Assembly: GCA_025924755.1 (NCBI GenBank)
Contig: JAICHT010000227.1
Coordinates: forward strand, 1-5,953
Reading direction: 5' to 3'
Length of the DNA stretch: 5,953 nt
DNA from: Chitinophagaceae bacterium
GTDB taxonomy: Bacteria > Bacteroidota > Bacteroidia > Chitinophagales > Chitinophagaceae
Shown: positions 1-5,401 of the stretch, piece after piece
Layout: every line of letters begins with the position of its first letter
Numbering within the stretch: the stretch's first letter is position 1
Notes under the pieces: generated by a model
What the model was told of the DNA's origin: nothing
Databases searched by the model: none
What the model saw: the letters and a program-made list of their open reading frames with translations, nothing else
Position numbers and translations under genes: made by a program

Positions 1-303
1 AACCAGTATATGAGTAAGGATATGCTGGAAGCGTATTACAAGCCGTGGATAGAACTTACGCAAAAGGGCGTAGGAGTGCATTGTGGCGAATGTGGCTGCT
101 GGAACAAAACACCGCACGATGTATTTATGGCGTGGTTTGGCGATGTGCTGGACATACTTTCAAAAAACGATATTGGTTTTGCCATCTGGAACTTTATCGG
201 CGATTTTGGCATACTGGATTCCGGCCGCACCGATGTGGCCTATGAAGACTGGCACGGGCATAAACTGGATCGTGAGTTTTTGGAGTTGCTGAGAAAGCAT
301 TGA
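1..303 (+). CDS. Glycoside hydrolase family 5 (cellulase-like), C-terminal fragment
   Basis: This is the 3' end of a gene that starts before the window; the frame is open from base 1 (Asn-Gln-Tyr precede the Met at 10) and ends in tandem TGA codons at 301-306. About 100 residues are visible. The motif HCGECGCWNKTPHD matches the strand of the GH5 (clan GH-A) barrel that carries the catalytic nucleophile; the Glu codon is at 88-90. It is followed by the barrel's last part, FAIWNF and then FGILDSGR, and by YEDWHGHKLDREFLELL, the usual C-terminal helix of the cellulase-like GH5 proteins common in Bacteroidota. GH5 enzymes cut beta-1,4 glycosidic bonds in glucans or mannans with retention of configuration; the acid/base Glu and any signal peptide lie outside the window, so substrate and location cannot be judged. 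Three cysteines cluster around the nucleophile (CGECGC). No accessory domain follows the catalytic module. Confidence 0.88.
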   Translation, partial: NQYMSKDMLEAYYKPWIELTQKGVGVHCGECGCWNKTPHDVFMAWFGDVLDILSKNDIGFAIWNFIGDFGILDSGRTDVAYEDWHGHKLDREFLELLRKH

Positions 304-393
304 TGAAGCGAAAGCAAGAAACGGCAGTCAATACTTGCAACTGTTAAGCAAAATGTGAATATTTATTGCCAAGTGCAATTATAAACACCCTAT

Positions 394-1002
394 ATGAAAT
401 ATTTACTCTTCATAACGCTCATTTTTATTTCATTTGAATCATGTAAAAAAGACAAATATGATATTTTACTTCCTCCAGAGACTACGCATGGGAACAATAT
501 TATGGGTTTTTTATATAATGGGAATATATGGGAAAGTATCAGTAAAAAACCAGGTTTGATTTTCAGAACATTAACCATAGATACACTAATTTCCTGTAAA
601 TATTATCATGATACTAGTAATATCTACTTGCCTTTACAAATAAATGCATCAATGTTCGTAAAAGATTTTAATAATAAAATTTCCAACAACTCAAAAATAG
701 AAATTGGATTATCAAACATTTTTCAACCTAGCGGCACTTTCAATTTCGATACCCTTCTAAGAGGCAATAGAGTTTTTTTCACTAATTATTTAAACTATAA
801 GTTCTATTCTAACTTTCAAAATTCTTTCGGGTTAACACTAACGAAAATAGATACGGTGAGTAAAATTATATCAGGTAAATTTTCAGGCACCTTATATTCC
901 AGTACATCTAATCCCTACAATTTCAACCAAAATATCTTCAATCTAAATGATAGTATTACAATAAGGGACGGCAGGTTTGATGTTAAGTATATCGCATTAT
1001 AA
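394..1002 (+). CDS. Hypothetical lipoprotein (DUF6252-like)
   Basis: A 202-residue protein with a short lipoprotein signal: a Lys at position 3, a hydrophobic stretch to about residue 13, then the lipobox FESC with Cys17 as the lipidated residue, followed by KKDKYD, a style typical of Bacteroidota lipoproteins. It is probably anchored in the outer membrane or periplasm. The rest looks like a small all-beta protein rich in Asn, Ser, Thr, Phe and Tyr. The N-terminal NGNIWES stretch and the C-terminal pattern ISGKFSGTLY followed by ITIRDGRFDVKY recall the DUF6252-type lipoproteins, where a similar strand and 'DGRFD' end occur; this is recalled from family patterns, not searched. Function is unknown. 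The gene is conspicuously more A/T-rich than the flanking GH5 and asparaginase genes, which suggests a different origin. It ends in tandem stops TAA-TAG (1000-1005). No convincing promoter or Shine-Dalgarno sequence was found in the 90 bases upstream. Confidence 0.8.
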   Translation: MKYLLFITLIFISFESCKKDKYDILLPPETTHGNNIMGFLYNGNIWESISKKPGLIFRTLTIDTLISCKYYHDTSNIYLPLQINASMFVKDFNNKISNNSKIEIGLSNIFQPSGTFNFDTLLRGNRVFFTNYLNYKFYSNFQNSFGLTLTKIDTVSKIISGKFSGTLYSSTSNPYNFNQNIFNLNDSITIRDGRFDVKYIAL

Positions 1003-1079
1003 TAGCTTCACTCAAGATGAGATATTAAGCTTACTGCAACTAAAATACCTTACTCCTTCAGGACAAAAGTGAAATTGGT

Positions 1080-1087
1080 TAATTTTG
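1080..1087 (+). promoter_or_regulatory. Possible -7 promoter box of the toxin-antitoxin pair
   Basis: TAATTTTG matches the Bacteroidota -7 consensus TAnnTTTG exactly and lies 21 bases before the GTG start of the antitoxin gene. The expected -33 element (TTG or TTTG) about 19 bases further upstream is not clear; the sequence there reads CTTCA. The leader would be very short, as is common for toxin-antitoxin operons. An eight-base pattern with two free positions can arise by chance in A/T-rich DNA. Confidence 0.35.
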
Positions 1088-1108
1088 ACTTGGTAAAATT
1101 CATAGCAC

Positions 1109-1315
1109 GTGGACAATCTTCTTTTATATAACAAACTTGCTTCCTTTCCTGACCATTTAAAAACAGAGGCAGGTGACTTCATTGACTTTCTAGCCTCGAA
1201 AGCCAAACAGAAACCCCCAAAAAACAAACCCGTATTTGGCAGCGGCAAAGGTATGTTTGTAATGAAGCCTGACTTTGACCAGCCGCTTGAAGACTTTAAA
1301 GAATACACGGAGTAA
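1109..1315 (+). CDS. DUF2281-type antitoxin (VapB-like)
   Basis: A 68-residue protein with the layout of DUF2281 proteins, which are antitoxins for PIN-domain toxins. An N-terminal helical part (about residues 3-29, LLLYNKLASFPDHLKTEAGDF, then IDFLASK) is followed by a Lys/Pro-rich linker (33-40) and the conserved C-terminal segment FGSGKGMFVMKPDFDQPLED, which in this family lies against the toxin. The start is GTG at 1109: an in-frame TAG at 1103-1105 leaves only one codon upstream of it, and the family normally begins at this point. The stop codon TAA (1313-1315) shares its last A with the ATG of the downstream PIN gene, an overlap that implies translational coupling. The expected role is to bind and neutralise the PIN ribonuclease and repress the shared promoter. 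The gene itself is intact although its partner is frameshifted. Confidence 0.85.
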   Translation: MDNLLLYNKLASFPDHLKTEAGDFIDFLASKAKQKPPKNKPVFGSGKGMFVMKPDFDQPLEDFKEYTE

Positions 1316-1700
1316 TGCAACAAAACTTACTTGACACACATACGCTGATTTGGTTTCTTGAGGGTAGCAAAGAACTTTCACAACGGCAAGAGAAATAATA
1401 GAAATAGAGAATGCAGACAATTATTTAAGCATAGCAAGCTTTTGGGAAATTGCTATTAAAGTAAGTTTAGGCAAGCTTGAACTTAAAGCGCCCTTTAATC
1501 AAATTGACAGACTAATAACACAAAACGGTTTTGAAATATTGCCTCTTACTTTCGAAGATACATTAATTGTATCTGCTTTACCTTTTCATCATAGAGATCC
1601 ATTTGACAGAATTATTATTGCTCAGGCAATAACAAATAAGTTGACAATTATTTCCAAAGACGAATTGTTTTCTTCTTACACAACAAAAGTTATTTGGTAG
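1315..1700 (+). pseudogene. vapC: PIN-domain toxin (VapC family), frameshifted
   Basis: The ATG overlaps the antitoxin stop codon. The first frame encodes MQQNLLDTHTLIWFLEGSKELS and then runs into a stop at 1396-1398 (27 residues). Continuing one frame over from about 1380-1383, the sequence reads TAREIIE, LSIASFWEIAIKVSLGKLEL, LPFHHRDPFDRIIIAQA and LTIISKDELF, stopping at TAG 1698-1700. Joined, the two parts make a normal-length PIN protein of about 128 residues with all expected acidic residues: Asp7 of LLDTH, the Glu of WEIAIK, the Asp of DPFDR and the Asp of SKDELF. The total span (386 bases) is one base short of a whole number of codons, so a single lost base explains the break. PIN toxins are Mg-dependent ribonucleases that cut tRNA or rRNA. 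The second frame has no ATG, GTG or TTG near its beginning, so it is not a separate gene. It is either a recently inactivated toxin or a sequencing/assembly error. Confidence 0.85.
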
Positions 1701-1761
1701 AATAATCCTTCGCCCAATAGCAGCTTTAGCAAAGACGTGATTAAAATATTCAACTTACGCA

Positions 1762-1983
1762 TTACGTAGCCCACCGAAAGCCTACGCCACCTTCTGGTCT
1801 ATTTTCTTTTTTCATAGCTTGTATATAGCGTATGCTTTGTTCGCCATCTTTACCCGATGGGTTGGGGAAAGCAATCATAGCGCCGTGCAGTTCCCAGCCT
1901 TCTTCCAACCGTTTTACTACTTCCGTTTCAAAGGTCTCCAGGTCTGCATATTCAATTACTTTGAAATCATAATTTCTTGCCAT
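1762..1983 (-). CDS. Small DUF1737 domain protein
   Basis: A 73-residue cytoplasmic protein. The first 45 or so residues, with YDFKVIEYADLETFETEV followed by LEEGWELHGAMIAFPN, fit the DUF1737 pattern: a beta strand, a helix that positions an aminoacyl 'GW-L-G' turn, and a second strand. The remainder (SIRYIQAMKKE) is the usual third strand and tail, and then a Gly-rich end (GGVGF). The biochemical role of DUF1737 is not known. No signal peptide or membrane segment is present. The ATG at 1983 is preceded by an A-rich stretch instead of a Shine-Dalgarno sequence, as expected in Bacteroidota. The gene lies 32 bases downstream of the heptad-repeat gene on the same strand, so the two may share a transcript. 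It converges with the broken PIN gene, with a gap of 61 bases in which no clear terminator hairpin is visible. Confidence 0.72.
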   Translation of the reverse strand: MARNYDFKVIEYADLETFETEVVKRLEEGWELHGAMIAFPNPSGKDGEQSIRYIQAMKKENRPEGGVGFRWAT

Positions 1984-2015
1984 ATTATTTTTTCATTTCT
2001 GCATATAAGTAATTG

Positions 2016-2357
2016 CTAAACGGCACGGGCACTTGTTTTTGGCAATATGAAGTCCGGCCTAAAAAAGGTGGTGGTTCTTGTACTATCGCTTTGAATAATT
2101 TCTCTTTTCCGTTCCTGCCGGTCCAGCTTTCTGGATTCCTTATCTGCTTTGCGTTCCTTTTTGTTCAGCCGTGCTTCGCGTCGGTCGAGCTTTTTTTGTT
2201 TTTTATCAATCCGGTGCTGGGTTCTGTCTACTTTCTTTTGAACCTTTTCCACCCGCCGTTGCGATTTTTCCAAACGGGTGCTATCTATTTGCTGGGCATA
2301 TAAAGCCGAAACATTGAAACCAAGAACTATGAACAACGCTATTATATATTTTGCCAT
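2016..2357 (-). CDS. Secreted/periplasmic charged heptad-repeat protein
   Basis: The start is set at the ATG at 2357 (113 residues) because a good Sec signal peptide begins there: MAK, a hydrophobic core (residues 4-14), then SALYA before QQ, with cleavage likely after Ala21. An upstream in-frame ATG at 2381 would add eight polar residues ahead of the signal and is less likely. Residues 29-84 are eight consecutive seven-residue units, including LEKSQRR, VDRTQHR, IDKKQKK, LDRREAR and LDRQERK, with the pattern aliphatic-acidic-basic-x-Gln/Glu-x-basic. The block holds 25 Lys/Arg against 11 Asp/Glu and has one aliphatic residue per heptad, so it should form one long, basic alpha helix. It is bracketed by IDSTR and SDSTR. 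The C-terminal tail (95-113) is polar/aromatic (TTTFFRPDF). I do not recognise a named family; such proteins may bind nucleic acid, envelope polymers or a partner helix. It precedes the DUF1737 gene by 32 bases. Confidence 0.72.
   Translation of the reverse strand: MAKYIIALFIVLGFNVSALYAQQIDSTRLEKSQRRVEKVQKKVDRTQHRIDKKQKKLDRREARLNKKERKADKESRKLDRQERKREIIQSDSTRTTTFFRPDFILPKTSARAV
2106..2273 (-). repeat. Eight tandem 21-bp (seven-residue) coding repeats
   Basis: The central 168 bases of the secreted protein gene encode eight exact-length heptads without any insertion or skipped residue. The units are conserved in protein pattern but not in DNA: the Leu-Asp-Arg triplets, for example, use different codons in different units. 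This points to an old expansion held by protein-level selection and not to a recent DNA slippage event. Confidence 0.75.
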
Positions 2358-2497
2358 ACAAGTTGTTTTATCAGTATACAATTTACTACTTAAATAAAGC
2401 TTTTGTTCTTTATGGTATTAATTTTCTTAAAAGATTTAAAGACCGTTTCCATATTGCTATATTAGGTATTGCAACGTGTATCTGCATATTAAATGCA

Positions 2498-3532
2498 TCA
2501 TACTAAAACCGGGTGCTCTCTACTCAACTCGCCCCGTAGATTGGTTTCGAGCAACCGGTGCAATTGGCTGTTGCCTATATCTTTTGAAAGTAAAAACATC
2601 AGCTTGGTAACGGCGGCCTCAAAGGTCATATCATACCCGTTTACCACACCCATTTCTTTTAGTTCCATACTGGTATCGTAGCGGCCCAAATCCACAGTGC
2701 CTTCTTTGCATTGCGATATATTTAATATCGTTTTTCCATTGGCAATAGCTGTTTGCAGGCTATCTAAAAACCATTTTTGCGTAGGCGCATTTCCCGAACC
2801 GAACGTTTCTAAAATGATGGCCCTTGCATCGGATGCTACAATAGCCTGCACCGTATTAGCATTGATGCCAGGGTATAGTTTCAAAACCGCTACAGAAGGC
2901 TCTAATTCTTTATACACTTGAAAAACCCGGGCTTCCGCATTGCGGATGGAAGCATCATAAAACCGCAGGTGTACGCCGGCCTCGGCCAACAAAGGATAAT
3001 TGGGTGAACGGAACGCCTCAAAAGTAGAAGAACTGTATTTGATAGTGCGGTTGCCCCTGTACAACTGAAAGTCGAAATAAATGCATACTTCCGGCACCCG
3101 TGGCTTTCCGTCTTTTTTAGCAGAAGCAATCTCCAGTGCTGTGATTAAATTTTCCTTGGCATCGGTTCTAATTTCGCCTATGGGTAACTGTGAGCCCGTA
3201 AGCACCACCGGCTTGGCAAGGCCTTGCAGCATAAAGCTTAGCGCAGAAGCGGTGAAAGCCATCGTATCGGAGCCATGTAAAATAACAAAGCCATCAAACT
3301 CGTGGTAATGCTGCTCAATTTGCTGCGCAAGTTTTATCCATATTTCCGGATTCATATTAGAAGAATCTAAAACCGGGCTAAATGAATGAGCGGTAAGCTG
3401 GTAATTCAGCCGTTTTAATTCCGGTACATTGTTGATAACCTGGCTAAAATCGAACGGCGTTAATACACCGGTAACGGCATCGTTCACCATACCAATAGTA
3501 CCGCCGGTGTATATGATAAGTATTCGCGTCAT
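2498..3532 (-). CDS. ansA: Type I (cytoplasmic) L-asparaginase
   Basis: A 344-residue enzyme hydrolysing L-asparagine to aspartate and ammonia. There is no signal peptide, which fits the cytoplasmic type I (AnsA) form. The N-terminal TGGTIGMV carries the nucleophile Thr12. The second motif reads HGSDTMAFTASALSFML (residues 86-102), with Ser88-Asp89 in the place where AnsA usually has Thr-Asp. KPVVLTGSQLPIGEIRTDAKEN (107-128) follows, and RGNRTIK (159-165) supplies the catalytic Lys165. The C-terminal domain (about 212-344) has the usual AIILETFGSGNAP stretch and GRYDTSMELKEMGVVNGYDMTFEAAVTKL. Length is normal for the family (about 335-350). The ATG at 3532 directly begins the first beta strand. 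The gene lies 45 bases downstream of the HAD hydrolase gene on the same strand, so the two may be transcribed together, but no functional link between them is obvious. No terminator hairpin with a U tract was found after the gene. Confidence 0.93.
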   Translation of the reverse strand: MTRILIIYTGGTIGMVNDAVTGVLTPFDFSQVINNVPELKRLNYQLTAHSFSPVLDSSNMNPEIWIKLAQQIEQHYHEFDGFVILHGSDTMAFTASALSFMLQGLAKPVVLTGSQLPIGEIRTDAKENLITALEIASAKKDGKPRVPEVCIYFDFQLYRGNRTIKYSSSTFEAFRSPNYPLLAEAGVHLRFYDASIRNAEARVFQVYKELEPSVAVLKLYPGINANTVQAIVASDARAIILETFGSGNAPTQKWFLDSLQTAIANGKTILNISQCKEGTVDLGRYDTSMELKEMGVVNGYDMTFEAAVTKLMFLLSKDIGNSQLHRLLETNLRGELSREHPVLV

Positions 3533-3577
3533 TAATACAAAACAGGGTTATACAAATTTTTGAAAATGATTTCACTA

Positions 3578-4288
3578 TTATACCGAATGGCTTACAGGCA
3601 TTGCTGTAAAATCTGGGTGCAACAATTTATTTAAATACGGATCGGTATAATCGTTTATGAAAGCCAACACATTGGGATAGGCGCTAAATTCTTCCTGCGC
3701 ATGCATAGTGGTAATGACTACCGCCTGCATACCGGCGTTTAAAGCAGTCTCCACACCTTTTGGCACATCCTCAAACACGATACAATCCTTAGGATTAATT
3801 TTAATTAAGTCGGCTGCTTTTAAAAAAGTTTCCGGGTGGGGTTTGCTTGTTGTCACGTTATCTGCTCCTACTACCGCATCAAAATACTGGCGTATATGCA
3901 AGTTATCCAGCACAAAATCAATATTCGAATTTATAGCGGCAGTGCCTACTGCCATTTTAATATGCTGGTCATCTGCTTTTTTCAAAAATTCTTCTAAGCC
4001 ATTAATTAATTTCAAATGCGGCAGAAATGCTGCCCGGTATCGCTTCTCTTTTTCGAGCGATAAGGCCTGTTTCTCTTCTTCTGAAAAGCGATCTGCACCA
4101 AAAATACGTACCAGCAATTCTTCGTTTTTTCCATACATGTGCACCTTCACTTCTTCCCAGCTAAGGCCTGCTTTTAATACGTGGTTCAATACATCGTACC
4201 ATGCCTTGGTATGAAACTCCATATCATTTACCATCGTTCCATTTAAATCAAACACAAACCCTCTTGAAAACTCATTATTCATATTCAT
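3578..4288 (-). CDS. HAD-superfamily hydrolase, beta-phosphoglucomutase-like, with DxN catalytic motif
   Basis: A 236-residue cytoplasmic protein starting at the first ATG, 4288; a second ATG at 4282 is equally possible, and a GTG at 4309 is less likely because HAD proteins begin close to motif I. Motif I is FVFDLNGTMVND with nucleophile Asp14; the second acidic residue of the usual DxD is Asn16. A helical cap (about residues 24-90) follows. Motif II is VGTAA (Thr116), motif III is Lys149 in TTSKPHPETF, and motif IV is Glu173-Asp174 in VFEDVPKGVETALNAGM. The KPxPE and ED..xG..A signatures place it in the cap-C1 group with beta-phosphoglucomutase and sugar-phosphate phosphatases. The substrate cannot be read from the sequence. 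In beta-phosphoglucomutase the second Asp of motif I is the general acid/base, so Asn may alter or slow catalysis. The gene is transcribed divergently from the Nudix regulator and precedes ansA by 45 bases. Confidence 0.86.
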   Translation of the reverse strand: MNMNNEFSRGFVFDLNGTMVNDMEFHTKAWYDVLNHVLKAGLSWEEVKVHMYGKNEELLVRIFGADRFSEEEKQALSLEKEKRYRAAFLPHLKLINGLEEFLKKADDQHIKMAVGTAAINSNIDFVLDNLHIRQYFDAVVGADNVTTSKPHPETFLKAADLIKINPKDCIVFEDVPKGVETALNAGMQAVVITTMHAQEEFSAYPNVLAFINDYTDPYLNKLLHPDFTAMPVSHSV

Positions 4289-4372
4289 TAATTTATATAA
4301 AGAAACCACTTATAAAATAAACAGCGTCACTGGTGCACTTTTTTATACCCGGAATAAAGGATGGCAAAGCGT

Positions 4373-4381
4373 CAAAAGTAA
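4373..4381 (-). promoter_or_regulatory. Possible -7 box for the HAD gene, overlapping an AAAAGTAA half-site
   Basis: Read on the minus strand, 4380 to 4373 is TACTTTTG, an exact match to the Bacteroidota -7 consensus TAnnTTTG, about 85 bases before the HAD start. No clear TTTG-like -33 box lies 19-20 bases further upstream. The same bases form AAAAGTAA (4374-4381) on the plus strand, a third copy of the half-site of the inverted repeat at 4455-4478. A regulator binding there would sit directly on this promoter. Confidence 0.35.
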
Positions 4382-4454
4382 TACGTACTATATTTAAAAT
4401 TAGATGATGGTATAAAGTTATCTTCATCTTGTTTTTATTTGTAACAACTAACTA

Positions 4455-4478
4455 TTACTTTTCAGTTATTAAAAGTAA
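4455..4478. promoter_or_regulatory. Perfect inverted repeat, candidate operator of the Nudix regulator
   Basis: TTACTTTT (4455-4462), an eight-base spacer and AAAAGTAA (4471-4478) form a perfect inverted repeat that ends 22 bases before the ATG of the regulator gene. The spacing suits a dimeric DNA-binding protein, and NrtR-type regulators commonly control their own gene through inverted repeats. The half-site occurs once more at 4374-4381 and, as ACTTTT, at 4337-4342, all inside the same divergent intergenic region. TACTTTTC in the left arm also differs by one base from a -7 promoter box, so part of the signal may be promoter and not operator. Confidence 0.45.
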
Positions 4479-4500
4479 ACCAGCTTAAGCAGCCTAACTT

Positions 4501-5205
4501 ATGACGTATTATAGCGGACATCCCCGTATTTTAATTGCAGTAGATTGTATAATTTTCGGTTTTGATGGTACCGACCTCAAGATTCTTTTGGTAAAAAGAG
4601 CCTTTGAGCCGGAGAAAAATAAATGGAGCCTGATGGGAGGTTTTCTACAACCCGATGAAGCTTTAGATGAGGCGGCCAACCGGGTATTAAAACAATTAAC
4701 CGGGCTGGAAGGCGTATATATGGAGCAGATCCACACCTTTGGCGATCCGAAAAGAGACCCGGAAGAACGAACGGTATCAGTGGCTTATTTTGCGCTTATT
4801 GATATACAGCAGTATGAGCAACAACTTAGTGAAGATTATCATGCAGAATGGTTTTTATTAAGTAAGAAGCCCCGGCTTATTTTTGATCATGATAATATGA
4901 TGGCACTAGCTCAAAAACAACTTCGCTATAAAGCAGCCATTCACCCGATATTGTTTGAATTATTACCACAAAAATTTACCATTCCGCAGTTGCAAAGCCT
5001 TTACCAGGGCGTATATAACACGGTTTTTGACAACCGAAATTTTACACGCAAACTGCTTTCTACGGGTTTGTTAATAAAGCAAAAAGAAAAAGACAAAGGC
5101 TCCTCCAAAAAAGGTGCTTTTTACTACAAGCTCGACAAGCGAAAGTATAAAGCCAATTTCCAGGCATTCTTAAATTTTGTACCCAAACCGGATAAGTTTT
5201 TATAA
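4501..5205 (+). CDS. Nudix-domain transcriptional regulator (NrtR/AraR-like)
   Basis: A 234-residue two-domain protein. Residues 8-140 are a Nudix fold: a first strand ILIAVDCIIFGFDG, then LKILLVKRAFEPEKNKWSL and the Nudix-box region beginning GGFLQPDEALDEAANR. Against the canonical G-x5-E-x7-R-E-U-x-E-E-x-G-U, the box has Gly47, Glu53, Arg61 and Gly68, but the metal-binding REUxEE part reads RVLKQL, so all three Glu residues of that part are lost and hydrolase activity is not expected. Residues about 147-225 are a winged helix (FTIPQLQSLYQGVY, then NRNFTRKLLSTG and a basic wing KQKEKDKGSSKK) as in the NrtR family. In that family the Nudix domain senses an effector: ADP-ribose-type compounds for NrtR, arabinose for Bacteroides AraR. 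The ligand here is unknown; no sugar or NAD operon is visible in the window. Autoregulation through the repeat at 4455-4478 is likely. There is no Shine-Dalgarno sequence before the ATG. Confidence 0.87.
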   Translation: MTYYSGHPRILIAVDCIIFGFDGTDLKILLVKRAFEPEKNKWSLMGGFLQPDEALDEAANRVLKQLTGLEGVYMEQIHTFGDPKRDPEERTVSVAYFALIDIQQYEQQLSEDYHAEWFLLSKKPRLIFDHDNMMALAQKQLRYKAAIHPILFELLPQKFTIPQLQSLYQGVYNTVFDNRNFTRKLLSTGLLIKQKEKDKGSSKKGAFYYKLDKRKYKANFQAFLNFVPKPDKFL

Positions 5206-5210
5206 GCGGT

Positions 5211-5222
5211 GCAGTATACTGC
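5211..5222. repeat. Perfect 12-base palindrome after the regulator gene
   Basis: GCAGTATACTGC is its own reverse complement and begins five bases after the stop codon of the Nudix regulator. It has no loop and no following T tract, so it is a poor terminator; a small symmetric protein-binding site upstream of the 84-residue membrane protein gene is a possible reading. It differs from the TTACTTTT repeat in the regulator's own upstream region. Confidence 0.45.
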
Positions 5223-5272
5223 CAGTCTTATTTAATAGGAGTTAAACCTTGTGGTTAGAAAATTGTTATGGT

Positions 5273-5338
5273 CTTTAACGGCTGTCGGCATTTCAGGTAA
5301 AGCCGCACTTGTTAAGATGTATCTTTTTAAGGATACAT
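5273..5338 (+). promoter_or_regulatory. Potentially structured leader upstream of the membrane protein gene
   Basis: The 196 bases between the regulator and the membrane protein gene contain two potential stem-loops. CGGCT (5279-5283) can pair with AGCCG (5301-5305). Directly after it, ATGTATC (5317-5323) pairs perfectly with GATACAT (5332-5338), and the stem can be extended inward by a U-G and a U-A pair. Neither stem is followed by a clean T tract, so simple termination is not obvious. They could be part of a 5' untranslated regulatory leader or mRNA-stabilising hairpins. No known riboswitch class was recognised. Confidence 0.3.
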
Positions 5339-5386
5339 TTCATTGGCAAGGAAATTGAAAGAGTTTATTAGCAATTTTAAATTAAA

Positions 5387-5392
5387 AAGGAG
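5387..5392 (+). promoter_or_regulatory. Strong Shine-Dalgarno sequence
   Basis: AAGGAG lies nine bases before the ATG at 5402. None of the other gene starts in the window shows such a sequence, which is typical for Bacteroidota, where most genes lack one. It supports the start codon choice and suggests that the small membrane protein is efficiently translated. Confidence 0.6.
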
Positions 5393-5401
5393 ACACAAGG
5401 T

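Noticed and set aside
335..368. TTG plus TATTTATTG as a promoter for the lipoprotein gene
   Set aside because: The second element does not match TAnnTTTG and the spacing is off.
1012..1323. Minus-strand open frame of 103 residues over the antitoxin gene
   Set aside because: It covers the well-supported DUF2281 gene in antisense and has no family features of its own.
1366..1395. Programmed -1 ribosomal frameshift in the PIN gene
   Set aside because: There is no slippery heptamer in the zero frame and no strong downstream stem was seen; an ordinary indel or sequencing error is simpler.
2013..2303. Plus-strand open frame with hydrophobic, Phe-rich translation
   Set aside because: It is the complement of the Lys/Arg-rich heptad gene; Lys codons read in antisense give Phe and Leu, which mimics membrane segments.
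2483..2497. TGCAT-N5-ATGCA inverted repeat just after the asparaginase gene
   Set aside because: Five-base arms without a T tract are expected by chance in such A/T-rich DNA; it is too weak to call a terminator or operator.
3708..4214. Long plus-strand open frame of 168 residues opposite the HAD gene
   Set aside because: It lies wholly within the HAD gene, has no recognisable family, and its Ser/Cys/Lys-rich composition is that of an antisense shadow.
4429..4441. TTG/TTTG sequences as a -33 box for the regulator gene
   Set aside because: Their distances to the near-match -7 box TACTTTTC (24 or 14 bases) do not fit the usual 19-20 base spacing.
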